From Streptococcus australis (GTDB lineage Bacteria > Bacillota > Bacilli > Lactobacillales > Streptococcaceae), in the NCBI RefSeq assembly GCF_003943615.1, contig NZ_RJPZ01000002.1:124001-188000 (forward strand): a stretch of DNA of 64,000 bases, in the 5' to 3' direction. Shown in pieces: positions 36,011-44,338 of the stretch (its first letter is position 1; the number at the start of each line of letters is the position of its first letter). Position numbers and translations under genes: made by a program. The notes below the pieces were generated by a model, which was given only the letters and a program-made list of their open reading frames with translations, had not been told where the DNA came from and ran no database searches.

Positions 36011-36898
36011 ATGTTTAAGGCAAAAAATATTCTGGCCATTATTTTTGGGGCTGGCATTTTTTCTTTTGGAATCTTCTTTCTAGTAATTCCATTTCACTTT
36101 TATGAGGGAGGGGCTACAGGGATTACCCTAATCACCTACTACCTCTTTAAAATTCCCGTTTCGGTCATGAACTTGGCTATCAATATCCCCCTCTTTTTCC
36201 TAGCCTGGAAATTACTGGGACTTCGATCCCTCTACCTGAGCTTGATAGGGACCTTCTCTGTTTCTTCTTGGATGGCTATCTTCGAGATGATTCCCGGGAG
36301 TCATCATCTCCAGAACGCGATTTACACTGCTTTAGATGGCGATATTCTCCTAGCCTGTATCGGATCAGGGGTTATCCTTGGAACTGGACTAGGGATCATC
36401 TTCAACGCAGGCGGTACAACAGGTGGAACCGATATCGTCGCTCGTATCTTTAACAAGTATACGACACTTTCTATGGGACGCCTGATGTTGATTGTGGATG
36501 CCATCGTCTTGACAACTGTTTTGATTGTCTTTAAGGACTTCCGAATTGCGGCCTATACCCTCCTCTTTATCCTGATTGACACCGTGGTCATTGATATCGT
36601 CGGTGAAGGAGGTTTTGCAGGAAAAGGGTTCCTCGTGGTTACTTCCAAACCGGATGAAATTGCTAAACAAATCACGACTGATTTGGGTCGAGGAGTCACA
36701 TTTATGAACGGGATGGGCTATTATAGCCAACAAGAAATGAAGATCATCTACTGCGTCGTCTCTCGGAACGAAATGAAGCAAATGAAAGATTTGATTAATA
36801 AAATTGATCCATTCGCCTTCATTACCATTACAGAAGCCCACGAAATACTGGGAGAAGGATTTACCTTGGATACCAATAAGCAACCCATTGCTCGCTAA
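36011..36898 (+). CDS. YitT family membrane protein
   Basis: A 295-residue protein with five membrane helices (YitT/DUF161, residues 5-190) and a soluble C-terminal DUF2179 domain (VTSKPDEIAKQITTDLGRGV, then IDPFAFITITEAHEILGEGF). GATGITLITYYLFKIPVSVM and FNAGGTTGGTDIVARIF are family motifs. No transport substrate is established. Expressed alone from the region between it and tmk, with TAGGAGAA as SD, and ended by a shared terminator. Confidence 0.88.
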   Translation: MFKAKNILAIIFGAGIFSFGIFFLVIPFHFYEGGATGITLITYYLFKIPVSVMNLAINIPLFFLAWKLLGLRSLYLSLIGTFSVSSWMAIFEMIPGSHHLQNAIYTALDGDILLACIGSGVILGTGLGIIFNAGGTTGGTDIVARIFNKYTTLSMGRLMLIVDAIVLTTVLIVFKDFRIAAYTLLFILIDTVVIDIVGEGGFAGKGFLVVTSKPDEIAKQITTDLGRGVTFMNGMGYYSQQEMKIIYCVVSRNEMKQMKDLINKIDPFAFITITEAHEILGEGFTLDTNKQPIAR

Positions 36899-36903
36899 GA
36901 CAA

Positions 36904-36936
36904 ATAAAGAGCCTGAGAGATTCTCAGGCTCTTTAT
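36904..36936. terminator. Bidirectional terminator
   Basis: ATAAAGAGCCTGAGA / TCTCAGGCTCTTTAT perfect palindromic stem between convergent YitT and CBS genes. Confidence 0.85.
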
Positions 36937-36937
36937 T

Positions 36938-37594
36938 TTAGAAGGCTTTTGCAGATGTGCGACTAATTTCGTCCACACGGATACCATTTTCTTCAAACTT
37001 CTTCTTGATGGCTTCTGTATCGGTAATCCCATCAATTTGAACTTCAATGACGACATGATCATCTTTGGTTGGGATATTGACAGTATTGGCAATGTTGTAT
37101 CCTTCCTCTACAATCAAGTGAATGATTTGCTCTAGGACACCAACCTTGTCTTCTGTCACAAAGCGAATCCGAACTCCTTCTTCTCCATAACCGGATACTT
37201 CAAGAAAGGCACGGAAAATATCACGGTCTGTAATCACACCAGAAACTTGATCATTGTCCACGACTGGAAGAATTCCCACCTTGTTTTTATACATGAGATA
37301 GGTCGCATCTTCTAGGCTAGCAAATTTTGATACCGTAATCACGTCACGAAGCATGACGTCCTTAACTTTGGTTTTGTTGAGTAGGTAATTCATTTCAAAA
37401 ATGGAAAGACTCGTCGCTTTTGATGGACTAGCTTCTGCAATGGTACCTTCTGTCACCAAGCCGACCAATTTGTCATTTTCAATAACTGGCAAACGGTGCA
37501 AACCTTGTTCCCGCATCAAATCTGCCGCATGGGCAATGGTAGTCTCAGGACTAATGTACACTACTTTACGGGTCATAAAATCTTTTACAGCCAT
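36938..37594 (-). CDS. CBS-ACT domain protein (AcuB-like)
   Basis: A 218-residue cytosolic protein: two CBS repeats (residues 5-60, DFMTRKVVYISPETTIAHAA, and 75-130, VKDVMLRDVITVSKFASLED) then an ACT-like segment (IRFVTEDKVGVLEQIIHLIV). Such proteins sense adenylates or amino acids. I chose the second ATG (37594) because AGGAG is 7 bases upstream of it but too close to the first. It has its own promoter with a cre-like sequence across the -35. Confidence 0.85.
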   Translation of the reverse strand: MAVKDFMTRKVVYISPETTIAHAADLMREQGLHRLPVIENDKLVGLVTEGTIAEASPSKATSLSIFEMNYLLNKTKVKDVMLRDVITVSKFASLEDATYLMYKNKVGILPVVDNDQVSGVITDRDIFRAFLEVSGYGEEGVRIRFVTEDKVGVLEQIIHLIVEEGYNIANTVNIPTKDDHVVIEVQIDGITDTEAIKKKFEENGIRVDEISRTSAKAF

Positions 37595-37623
37595 AATCAT
37601 TCTCCTATGCTTTTATTAGTTTT

Positions 37624-37652
37624 ATTATACTTGATTTTTAGTAGTATTTCAA
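37624..37652 (-). promoter_or_regulatory. Promoter of the CBS-ACT gene, with cre-like overlap
   Basis: Minus-strand TTGAAA (37647-37652), 17 bases, TATAAT (37624-37629). TGAAAGCGTTTGAA overlapping the -35 differs from the CcpA cre consensus at one core position, so catabolite control is possible but unproven. Confidence 0.6.
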
Positions 37653-37757
37653 ACGCTTTCAGCAGTTTTCTCTTGTTTTCAAAATTCAGAATTGCCTAAT
37701 AATCCTTGCATTCTCCCCATTGAAAACTAGATTTTTCCAATCTTAGCGTAACCATTT

Positions 37758-37786
37758 TAAAAAAAGAGCCCAAGGGCTCTTTTTTA
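37758..37786 (-). terminator. Terminator of the liv operon
   Basis: Minus-strand AAAGAGCCC-TT-GGGCTCTTT with TTTT, 6 bases past livF. Confidence 0.85.
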
Positions 37787-37791
37787 TCTAC

Positions 37792-38502
37792 TTATCCACC
37801 AAGGTAAGCCTTGCGGACTTCTTCTGAGGCTAAGAGTTCTTTTCCTGTCCCGGACAGAACGACTTTCCCTGTTTCCAAAACATAACCGCGGTCTGCGATG
37901 GCAAGGGCCTTGTTGGCATTTTGCTCAATCAAGAGAACAGTTGTTCCTTGTTTTTGAATATCTTGGATGATATCAAAAATTTCCTGGATAAAGATTGGGG
38001 CCAATCCCATGGAAGGTTCATCCAGAAGCAAGAGTTTTGGCGTCGACATGAGGGCACGACCCATTGCAAGCATTTGTTGTTCCCCACCAGATAGGGTAGC
38101 TGCATCTTGGTTCTTCCGTTCTTCCAAACGTGGGAAACGTGAGAAGACTTTCTTCAAGTTCGCTTGATTTTCTTCTCGATCTTTTTTCAAGAAAGCTCCC
38201 ATTTCCAAGTTTTCCATAACGGTCAAGCCTGGAAAGACGTGTCGGCCTTCTGGAACTTGAGAAAGCCCAGCAGCTACAATTTTTTGAGCCGGAACCTTTT
38301 GAATCTCCTGACCCAAAAACTCGATTTTCCCAGCACTTGGACGCACCAAACCTGAAATGGTACGAAGAATAGATGTTTTCCCAGCACCATTGGCACCGAT
38401 CAAGGATACAACTTCTCCTTCATTTACCTCGAAACTGACATCACGGACAGCCTGGATCATGCCATAGTGTACAGAAAGATTTTCAACTTTTAACATAGAC
38501 AT
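37792..38502 (-). CDS. livF: Branched-chain amino acid ABC transporter ATPase LivF
   Basis: A 236-residue ATPase, the usual LivF length. Walker A GANGAGKTSILR, signature LSGGEQQMLAMGRAL, Walker B LLLLDEPSMGLAP, and H-loop LLIEQNANKAL, whose EQN is LivF-type. The start codon overlaps the livG stop (TAATG) with GGAGG 9 bases upstream. Works with LivG, LivM, LivH and LivJ to import Leu, Ile and Val. Confidence 0.95.
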   Translation of the reverse strand: MSMLKVENLSVHYGMIQAVRDVSFEVNEGEVVSLIGANGAGKTSILRTISGLVRPSAGKIEFLGQEIQKVPAQKIVAAGLSQVPEGRHVFPGLTVMENLEMGAFLKKDREENQANLKKVFSRFPRLEERKNQDAATLSGGEQQMLAMGRALMSTPKLLLLDEPSMGLAPIFIQEIFDIIQDIQKQGTTVLLIEQNANKALAIADRGYVLETGKVVLSGTGKELLASEEVRKAYLGG

Positions 38503-39266
38503 TAGGCTTCACCTCCTAGATATGCTTCGATTACACGTTTGTTGGACTTGATTTCATCTGGCGTACCATGGGCAATCAAGCGACCATATTCCAATACATA
38601 AATCCGCTCTGTTACTTCCATGACCAAACTCATATCGTGCTCGATCAGCATGATCGTAATATTAAACTCTTTTTGAATGCGACGGATTAGTTGGGTTAAT
38701 TCTGCAGTTTCTTGAGGGTTCATTCCTGCAGCAGGCTCATCCAAGAAGAGGATCTTAGGCTCTGTAGCAAGGGCACGAACGATCTCTAAGTGACGTTGTT
38801 GACCGTAAGCTAAGTTTTTGGCCAAGGTAGCTGCTTCTTTTTCCAAACCAAATATTGCTAACAATTCGAGGGCTTTTGCTTTCAATGCTTCTTCATTTTT
38901 GTAATAGCTTGGCAAACGGAAAAGACTAGCAAAAACATGTGGTTTGTGGTGATTGGCAAAGGCAATCAAGACATTGTCCAAAACACTCAAATCTTTAAAG
39001 AGACGGATATTTTGGAAAGTCCGTCCAAGACCACCAGCAGCGATTTTATAAGGGGCTTTCCCGTTTAAAAGGTGCCCATCTAAAGTAATGGTCCCTTCAC
39101 TTGGCTCATACACTCCTGTTAGGAGGTTGAAGAGGGTTGTTTTACCGGCACCGTTGGGTCCGATCAAACCAACCAATTCCCCTTCATTGAGTTCCATGGT
39201 CACATCCCCAACGGCTGTCAAACCACCAAAGTTTTTTGTTAAATTTTTTACTTCAAGAAGTGCCAT
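38502..39266 (-). CDS. livG: Branched-chain amino acid ABC transporter ATPase LivG
   Basis: A 254-residue ATPase with Walker A GPNGAGKTTLFNLL, the LivG-specific long insert between Walker A and signature (RTFQNIRLFKDLSVLDNVLI), Walker B ILFLDEPAAGMNP, and H-loop LIEHDMSLVM. It abuts livM (single-base overlap) and livF. Confidence 0.95.
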   Translation of the reverse strand: MALLEVKNLTKNFGGLTAVGDVTMELNEGELVGLIGPNGAGKTTLFNLLTGVYEPSEGTITLDGHLLNGKAPYKIAAGGLGRTFQNIRLFKDLSVLDNVLIAFANHHKPHVFASLFRLPSYYKNEEALKAKALELLAIFGLEKEAATLAKNLAYGQQRHLEIVRALATEPKILFLDEPAAGMNPQETAELTQLIRRIQKEFNITIMLIEHDMSLVMEVTERIYVLEYGRLIAHGTPDEIKSNKRVIEAYLGGEA

Positions 39267-40213
39267 TAGTTAGCCTCCTTTTTTGAGAGTAGTTTTTTCA
39301 AGCTAAATTCCCATGTTCCAAGAAGACCACCTGGGCGGAAGATCATTACGAGAATCAAAGCTAATGAGTAAATGATCATACGGATACTTGAGAAGTCTTG
39401 AAGCACCATGTTCAAAATCCCCAAGACGATGGCTGCCACAACTGTTCCTGACATCGATCCCAAACCACCAAAAACGACAATGATCAAGACATTAATGGTA
39501 TTGGTGAAAGAGTAATCTTTCGGAACAACAGAACCGATAAAGCCGGCTTGAAGAGATCCAGCAATCGCCGCTGTGATCGCACCAAATACAAAGGCAATGA
39601 CTTTAACTTTGGTCGTATTGATCCCAACAGATTCTGCGGCGATTTCATCTTCACGAACAGAAAGGGTAGAACGCCCAATTGGACTGCGTAAGAAGTTGAT
39701 GGTAAAAATAGTCGTAATGACAACAAAGATGTATACCAATTGCCAGGTTGTAAAAGCTGGTAAACCAAGGATCCCCGCGGCACCATTTGTTAGAGTACCA
39801 CCATTAACAATCAAGATCCGGATGATTTCTGAAACCCCAAGTGTTGCAATCGCCAGATAATCTCCTTTCAACCGAAGGGTTGGTACCCCAACGATCAAGG
39901 CAACGATACCAGCAATCAAGGCTCCTAAAACCATAGCGCCAAAGAAAGCTCCGTAGGTTGGTGATTTAGAACCGAGAATAGCTGCAGAATAGGCACCAAT
40001 CGCCATAAATCCAGCGTGTCCGAGCGAGAATTGACCTGAAAAACCAACGATGAGGTTCAAACCAACCGCAAGAATGATATTAATCCCGATTTGTTCCAAA
40101 ATTTGGATATAGAAGAGGTTGAGGACACCTGCTGCAACCAAGACTTGGATCAAGGCAAAACCTGCTACCAAAAGACCAAGCCAGACTAAATTCACTTTTA
40201 AATTTTGTTTCAT
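39266..40213 (-). CDS. livM: Branched-chain amino acid ABC transporter permease LivM
   Basis: A 315-residue permease with about nine helices. NLIVGFSGQFSLGHAGFMAI near residue 55 and RLKGDYLAIATLGVSEIIRI (EAA-like loop) are the LivM hallmarks. Co-transcribed between livH (3-base gap) and livG. Confidence 0.95.
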   Translation of the reverse strand: MKQNLKVNLVWLGLLVAGFALIQVLVAAGVLNLFYIQILEQIGINIILAVGLNLIVGFSGQFSLGHAGFMAIGAYSAAILGSKSPTYGAFFGAMVLGALIAGIVALIVGVPTLRLKGDYLAIATLGVSEIIRILIVNGGTLTNGAAGILGLPAFTTWQLVYIFVVITTIFTINFLRSPIGRSTLSVREDEIAAESVGINTTKVKVIAFVFGAITAAIAGSLQAGFIGSVVPKDYSFTNTINVLIIVVFGGLGSMSGTVVAAIVLGILNMVLQDFSSIRMIIYSLALILVMIFRPGGLLGTWEFSLKKLLSKKEAN

Positions 40214-40216
40214 GGC

Positions 40217-41086
40217 TTACACCTTCTCTTTCACATTTTTACCGAGGATACCTGCAGGACGGATGAGCAAGATCACAATCAAGATGGCATACACAATGGC
40301 ATCACGGAAATCTGAGAGACCGATCGCTGTAGCGAAGGTTTCCAACAAACCGATGACAAATCCACCTAGAGCAGCACCTGGAATGATTCCGATTCCTCCA
40401 AGAACGGCTGCGACAAAGGCTTTAATCCCTGGTGTCATCCCCATCAAAGGTTCGATCGAGTTGTAATACAAACCGATCAAGACACCACCAGCACCCGCTA
40501 AGGCTGATCCTAAAGCAAAGGTAAAGCTGATGGTCCGGTTGACGTTAATCCCCATCAATTGAGCAGCATCGCTATCGACAGAAACGGCACGCATAGCTTT
40601 CCCCATCTTTGTCTTTTGGATAATAAATTGAAGAGCGACCATCAAGAAAATAGACACTCCTAAAATCATCAATTGAATGTTGGAGATTGAAATAGGACCA
40701 AAGTTGTAACGAACAATTTCAATGACTTGCGGGAAGGAACGGGTATTGGCCCCTACAAAGAAGACCATCCCATATTCGAGCAAGAAGGAAACCCCGATGG
40801 CTGTGATCAAGGCTGCAATCCGAGTTGAATGACGAAGCGGACGATAAGCCAGGTATTCAATCACAACCCCTAAAATAGCTGTCCCAACCATCGCCAGAAG
40901 CAAGGCTACAAAGAAGTTAACTTTCAATGAGTTCAATAAGAAATATCCCATAAAGGCACCTACCATGTAGATATCCCCATGGGCAAAGTTGATCAATTTG
41001 ATAATTCCATACACCATGGTATAACCAAGGGCTAAGAGTGCATAGACACTTCCCAAGATTAGACCGTTCACTAATTGCTGGAGCAT
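40217..41086 (-). CDS. livH: Branched-chain amino acid ABC transporter permease LivH
   Basis: A 289-residue permease starting MLQQLVNGLILGSVYALLAL. Of the in-frame ATGs, the one at 41086 has AAAGGA at suitable spacing. GIIKLINFAHGDIYMVGAFM and the KMGKAMRAVSVDSDAAQLMG loop are LivH features. A stem-loop at 41116-41145 separates it from livJ and probably lowers its expression relative to the binding protein. Confidence 0.94.
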   Translation of the reverse strand: MLQQLVNGLILGSVYALLALGYTMVYGIIKLINFAHGDIYMVGAFMGYFLLNSLKVNFFVALLLAMVGTAILGVVIEYLAYRPLRHSTRIAALITAIGVSFLLEYGMVFFVGANTRSFPQVIEIVRYNFGPISISNIQLMILGVSIFLMVALQFIIQKTKMGKAMRAVSVDSDAAQLMGINVNRTISFTFALGSALAGAGGVLIGLYYNSIEPLMGMTPGIKAFVAAVLGGIGIIPGAALGGFVIGLLETFATAIGLSDFRDAIVYAILIVILLIRPAGILGKNVKEKV

Positions 41087-41115
41087 TTGAACCATCCTTT
41101 CTAACAATAAAGAGC

Positions 41116-41145
41116 GAGGCCAGGAATTTTCATTCTCCCAGCCTC
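41116..41145 (-). terminator. Stem-loop between livJ and livH
   Basis: Minus-strand GAGGCTGGGA / TCCTGGCCTC stem with a weak T tail (GCTCTTTATT). It is likely a partial terminator or a 3' stabiliser of livJ mRNA. Confidence 0.5.
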
Positions 41146-41167
41146 TTGTACAAACAACAAATGATAA

Positions 41168-42325
41168 TTAAGGTTTAACCGACTCAACTGACTCAACTTT
41201 ACCATCTTTTAAGCCAATCATAAGTGCAGATTTAACCGGATTATGGTCTTTGTCAATAGACATTGTACCAGTAACACCTTCCAAGTCTTTCAACTTCGCA
41301 AGGTTGTCTTTCAATTCAACAGAGTTCTTAGCACCTTTAGATGCTTCTGCAATCATGTAAACTGAATCATATGCCAAAGCTGCAAACATTGAAGGTTCTT
41401 CGTTGTATTTCGCTTTATAAGCTTCTACGAATTTCTTAGCTTTATCAGTCATTTCACCTTCAGTAGAGAATCCAGCTACATAGTAGATATCTGTAGCTGC
41501 AGCAGGTGTTGCTTGTTCAACGAATTTCGCATCACTAAATCCATCACCACCGATAATTGGTTGTTTGATTCCCATACCACGTGCTTGGTTTACGATTTTA
41601 CCAGTTTCAGTGTAGTACCCTGGAAGGACAATCGCATCGAAGTCTTTATCTTTGATTTTTGTAAGAGCAGCTTGGAAGTCTGTATCCTTAGATTGGAAAG
41701 TTTCTGTCGCTACGATTTCACCTTTATAAGATTTCTTAAAGGCTTCAGCAATCCCTTTCGCATAGTCAGATGAGTTATCATAGTAAAGAACAACTTTCTT
41801 CGCTTTCAAGTTCTCAGTTGTGTATTTAGCAATAATTTGTCCTTGGAAACTATCGATGAAGGTTGCACGGAAAAGGTAATCTTGACCTTTTGTCAAATTG
41901 TCTTGTGTTGCTGATGGTGTTACCAATGGAACACCTGCTTTACCAGCATTGGCAACCGCTGCGGCAGTGGCACCTGAAGTTGCAGGTCCTACAAGAGCGT
42001 TCACTTTTGATTGAGTGACAAGGTTTGTAGTGATAGTAGCTGCTTCAGCTGTTTCAGATTTGTTATCTTTGTCTGTGACAACAATCTTCTTACCATCAGC
42101 TCCACCATTAGCATTGATTTCATCAACGGCCAATTGAGCACCTTTTTGTTCAGCACTACCATATGCTGCTACTTCACCAGTTTTTTCAAAGTTAAAACCG
42201 ATTTTTAGTTCTTTGCCGATTTCGTTACCAGTTGTGTTTGAACCTGAAGTTGAAACTTCACCACAGGCAGCAAGAAGAGCGACACTTGCAATTGTTAAAA
42301 ATGAAAGAGCAAATTTATTCTTCAT
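41168..42325 (-). CDS. livJ: Branched-chain amino acid binding lipoprotein LivJ
   Basis: A 385-residue type I periplasmic-binding-fold lipoprotein. The signal ends LLAAC (Cys21). KIGFNFEKTGEVAAYGSAE, VNALVGPATSGATAAA and PSATQDNLTK fit the Leu/Ile/Val receptor family. It is first in livJHMGF and has a strong promoter with an embedded CodY box. Confidence 0.95.
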   Translation of the reverse strand: MKNKFALSFLTIASVALLAACGEVSTSGSNTTGNEIGKELKIGFNFEKTGEVAAYGSAEQKGAQLAVDEINANGGADGKKIVVTDKDNKSETAEAATITTNLVTQSKVNALVGPATSGATAAAVANAGKAGVPLVTPSATQDNLTKGQDYLFRATFIDSFQGQIIAKYTTENLKAKKVVLYYDNSSDYAKGIAEAFKKSYKGEIVATETFQSKDTDFQAALTKIKDKDFDAIVLPGYYTETGKIVNQARGMGIKQPIIGGDGFSDAKFVEQATPAAATDIYYVAGFSTEGEMTDKAKKFVEAYKAKYNEEPSMFAALAYDSVYMIAEASKGAKNSVELKDNLAKLKDLEGVTGTMSIDKDHNPVKSALMIGLKDGKVESVESVKP

Positions 42326-42371
42326 TTGTAATAATCTCCTTAAATAATTCTTTAAATAAATAGATATTAAG

Positions 42372-42400
42372 AATATACCGAATTATCTGAAAATTGTCAA
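42372..42400 (-). promoter_or_regulatory. Promoter of the liv operon
   Basis: Minus-strand TTGACA (42395-42400), 17-base spacer, TATATT (42372-42377), followed by a leader with TAAGGAG SD. Confidence 0.8.
42381..42395 (-). promoter_or_regulatory. CodY box within the liv promoter
   Basis: Minus-strand AATTTTCAGATAATT matches the CodY consensus AATTTTCWGAAAATT at 14 of 15 positions and fills the spacer between -35 and -10. CodY bound with branched-chain amino acids would block polymerase. Confidence 0.75.
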
Positions 42401-42402
42401 TA

Positions 42403-42434
42403 TAAAAAACGCAATCCTTTAAATGATTGCGTTT
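42403..42434 (-). terminator. Terminator after ylbG
   Basis: Minus-strand AACGCAATC-ATTTAAAG-GATTGCGTT followed by TTTT; overlaps the last codons of ylbG. Confidence 0.8.
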
Positions 42435-42703
42435 TCTCCTTGTGTTTCATCCTTTTGACGATGCAAACTTCCCACAAAATCACGATCCAATTCTTGAATA
42501 TGGCAAATTTGTACCTTCTTTACAAAGCGTTCTTTTTTTAATTGCTGCACGATTTCAAGGACTTGAGGACTATCAACATAGACCTGTACATAGCGCATTT
42601 TTTTGGAATGATAGATCACATCCCCAATTCCCTGTAATTTCTTTGCATCTCGATTATAATACAATTTTACAATTAAGCCTGTTCTAGCTTGCTTCTCAAA
42701 CAT
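42419..42703 (-). CDS. YlbG family protein (DUF2129)
   Basis: A 94-residue cytosolic protein of the YlbG/UPF0298 family, with TGLIVKLYYNRDAKKLQGIG and VIYHSKKMRYVQVYVD blocks. Function unknown. I start at the ATG at 42703 (MFEKQARTG) with AAAGGGA upstream rather than at a TTG two codons earlier. The repeat copy 2 lies just upstream, between it and clpP. Confidence 0.85.
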   Translation of the reverse strand: MFEKQARTGLIVKLYYNRDAKKLQGIGDVIYHSKKMRYVQVYVDSPQVLEIVQQLKKERFVKKVQICHIQELDRDFVGSLHRQKDETQGENAII

Positions 42704-42782
42704 ATACAATCCCTTTCTGCTTCTGTTACAAGTATAGCAAATTTCAGGTAAAAATTCTATCTTTTTCTAGAAAGACTAAAAA

Positions 42783-42849
42783 AGAGGCTGGGACAAAAGT
42801 CCTAGCCTCTCAATTATCTTTGGATTGTCGAGCAAGACGCAGTGGTTAA
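42783..42849 (+). repeat. Structured interspersed repeat, copy 2 (truncated, 67 bp)
   Basis: Matches the first 67 bases of copies 1 and 3, including the GAGGCTGGGAC / GTCCTAGCCTC hairpin, then stops 6 bases from the clpP stop codon. Only the left end remains, serving as a likely clpP terminator. Confidence 0.85.
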
Positions 42850-42855
42850 GTTTCC

Positions 42856-43446
42856 TTATCCAAGATTGTTGTTGGCCATGATTTCATCGATGAAACCATA
42901 AGCTAAGGTTTCTTCTGCAGTCATCCAATTATCCCGTTCTGCATCAGCATGGATTTTCTTGATGGTTTGACCTGAATTATCTGCCAAGATTTTTTCCAAT
43001 CTGTGACGTGTTTTCAACAAGTGTTCTGCAGCAATCGCCATATCTGTTTGTTGGGTACCGCCACCAGTACCACCCATTGGTTGGTGGATCATGTACTCAG
43101 CATTTGGCAACATGAAACGTTTGCCTTTGGCACCACTTGATGCAATCACAGTTCCCATTGAAGCAGCCATCCCCATAACAATAGTTTGGACGTCTGATTT
43201 GATAAAGTTCATGGTATCGACGATAGCCAACCCTGCAGAGACAGAGCCTCCTGGCGTATTGATATACATATAGATATCTTTGGTATTATCTTGGGCATCC
43301 AAGAAGAGCAATTGGGCAATAATCGAATTGGCCATTTGGTCTTCTACCGGTCCTGTTACCATGATAATACGGTCTTTTAATAAGCGGGAATAGATGTCGT
43401 ACGAGCGTTCGCCACGACTGGTTTGTTCAATAACTACTGGAATCAT
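42856..43446 (-). CDS. clpP: ATP-dependent Clp protease proteolytic subunit ClpP
   Basis: A 196-residue serine protease that forms the tetradecameric core used by ClpC/E/X. Catalytic triad: Ser in [14 protein letters not shown], His in [12 protein letters not shown] and the later Asp ([11 protein letters not shown] region). [24 protein letters not shown] is the processed N-terminus. A CtsR operator over the -35 makes it part of the heat-shock regulon. SD AAAGGAG is well placed. Confidence 0.97.
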   Translation of the reverse strand: MIPVVIEQTSRGERSYDIYSRLLKDRIIMVTGPVEDQMANSIIAQLLFLDAQDNTKDIYMYINTPGGSVSAGLAIVDTMNFIKSDVQTIVMGMAASMGTVIASSGAKGKRFMLPNAEYMIHQPMGGTGGGTQQTDMAIAAEHLLKTRHRLEKILADNSGQTIKKIHADAERDNWMTAEETLAYGFIDEIMANNNLG

Positions 43447-43544
43447 TCATTCATCTCCTTTTATCCATTATAACCGGCACCACCTCATGAGTTTCATCCG
43501 GTTGATTCGAGAGGCTAGCTCTCCTTCCATTCTTTATAAAAGCT

Positions 43545-43574
43545 ATTATATCCCATTGGTCAACAAAGGTCAAT
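43545..43574 (-). promoter_or_regulatory. clpP promoter with CtsR operator
   Basis: Minus-strand TTGACC (-35, 43568-43573), 17 bases, TATAAT (43545-43550). GGTCAACAAAGGTCAAT (43558-43574) matches the CtsR direct heptad repeat GGTCAAA-NAN-GGTCAAA in 12 of 14 heptad bases and covers the -35. Confidence 0.85.
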
Positions 43575-43608
43575 TTTTTACTTTCCCAAAAAAGGATCGG
43601 ATAGGCGC

Positions 43609-44238
43609 TTATTTGGTACCAAACAAGCGGTCCCCAGCATCTCCAAGGCCTGGAACAATGTAGCCATGATCATTCAAGTGGTCGTCGAGGGCTGCTGTAA
43701 AGATATCAACATCTGGATGAGCTTCTTGAAGAGCTTTCACCCCTTCAGGTGCTGCCACCAAGCAGACAAACTTGATGTGGCTAGCTCCACGTTTTTTCAA
43801 AGAATCAATCGCAAGAATAGCTGATCCACCGGTTGCAAGCATCGGATCTACTACAAAGATGCGACGTTGATCAATATCTTCTGGCAATTTCACCAAGTAT
43901 TCAACTGGCTTCAAGGTTTCTTCATCTCGGTACATCCCGATATGCCCAACTTTGGCAGCCGGTACCAAACTCAAGAGCCCATCTACCATCCCGATTCCTG
44001 CACGAAGGATTGGGACAATTGCTAATTTTTTACCAGCAATTTGTTTTTGAACCGTTTTTGTGATAGGTGTTTCGATTTCTACATCTTCAAGAGGAAGTTC
44101 GCGCAACACCTCGTAGCCCATCAACATAGCAATTTCATCAACTAATTCACGAAAAGCCTTTGTAGAGGTATCAGTCCGACGCAAAATAGACAATTTATGC
44201 TGAATAAGTGGATGTTTAATAACTTCAAGTTTTCCCAT
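43609..44238 (-). CDS. upp: Uracil phosphoribosyltransferase
   Basis: A 209-residue salvage enzyme making UMP from uracil and PRPP. The PRPP site is [12 protein letters not shown], the uracil region [20 protein letters not shown], and [15 protein letters not shown] is conserved. The ATG at 44238 ([16 protein letters not shown]) has AAGGAACC upstream. No terminator is visible before the clpP promoter. Confidence 0.97.
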   Translation of the reverse strand: MGKLEVIKHPLIQHKLSILRRTDTSTKAFRELVDEIAMLMGYEVLRELPLEDVEIETPITKTVQKQIAGKKLAIVPILRAGIGMVDGLLSLVPAAKVGHIGMYRDEETLKPVEYLVKLPEDIDQRRIFVVDPMLATGGSAILAIDSLKKRGASHIKFVCLVAAPEGVKALQEAHPDVDIFTAALDDHLNDHGYIVPGLGDAGDRLFGTK

Positions 44239-44285
44239 TGTGGTTCCTTCTTTCTCTATATTCATCTTATTATATCAAAAAGGAA

Positions 44286-44314
44286 GAAAAAGGCCTACAA
44301 ATATGCAAACCTTT
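44286..44314 (-). terminator. Terminator after mgtA
   Basis: Minus-strand AAAGGTTTGCA-TATT-TGTAGGCCTTT stem (several G-T pairs) followed by TTTC. Confidence 0.6.
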
Positions 44315-44338
44315 TCTTTTCTTATTTTAATAGCTATC

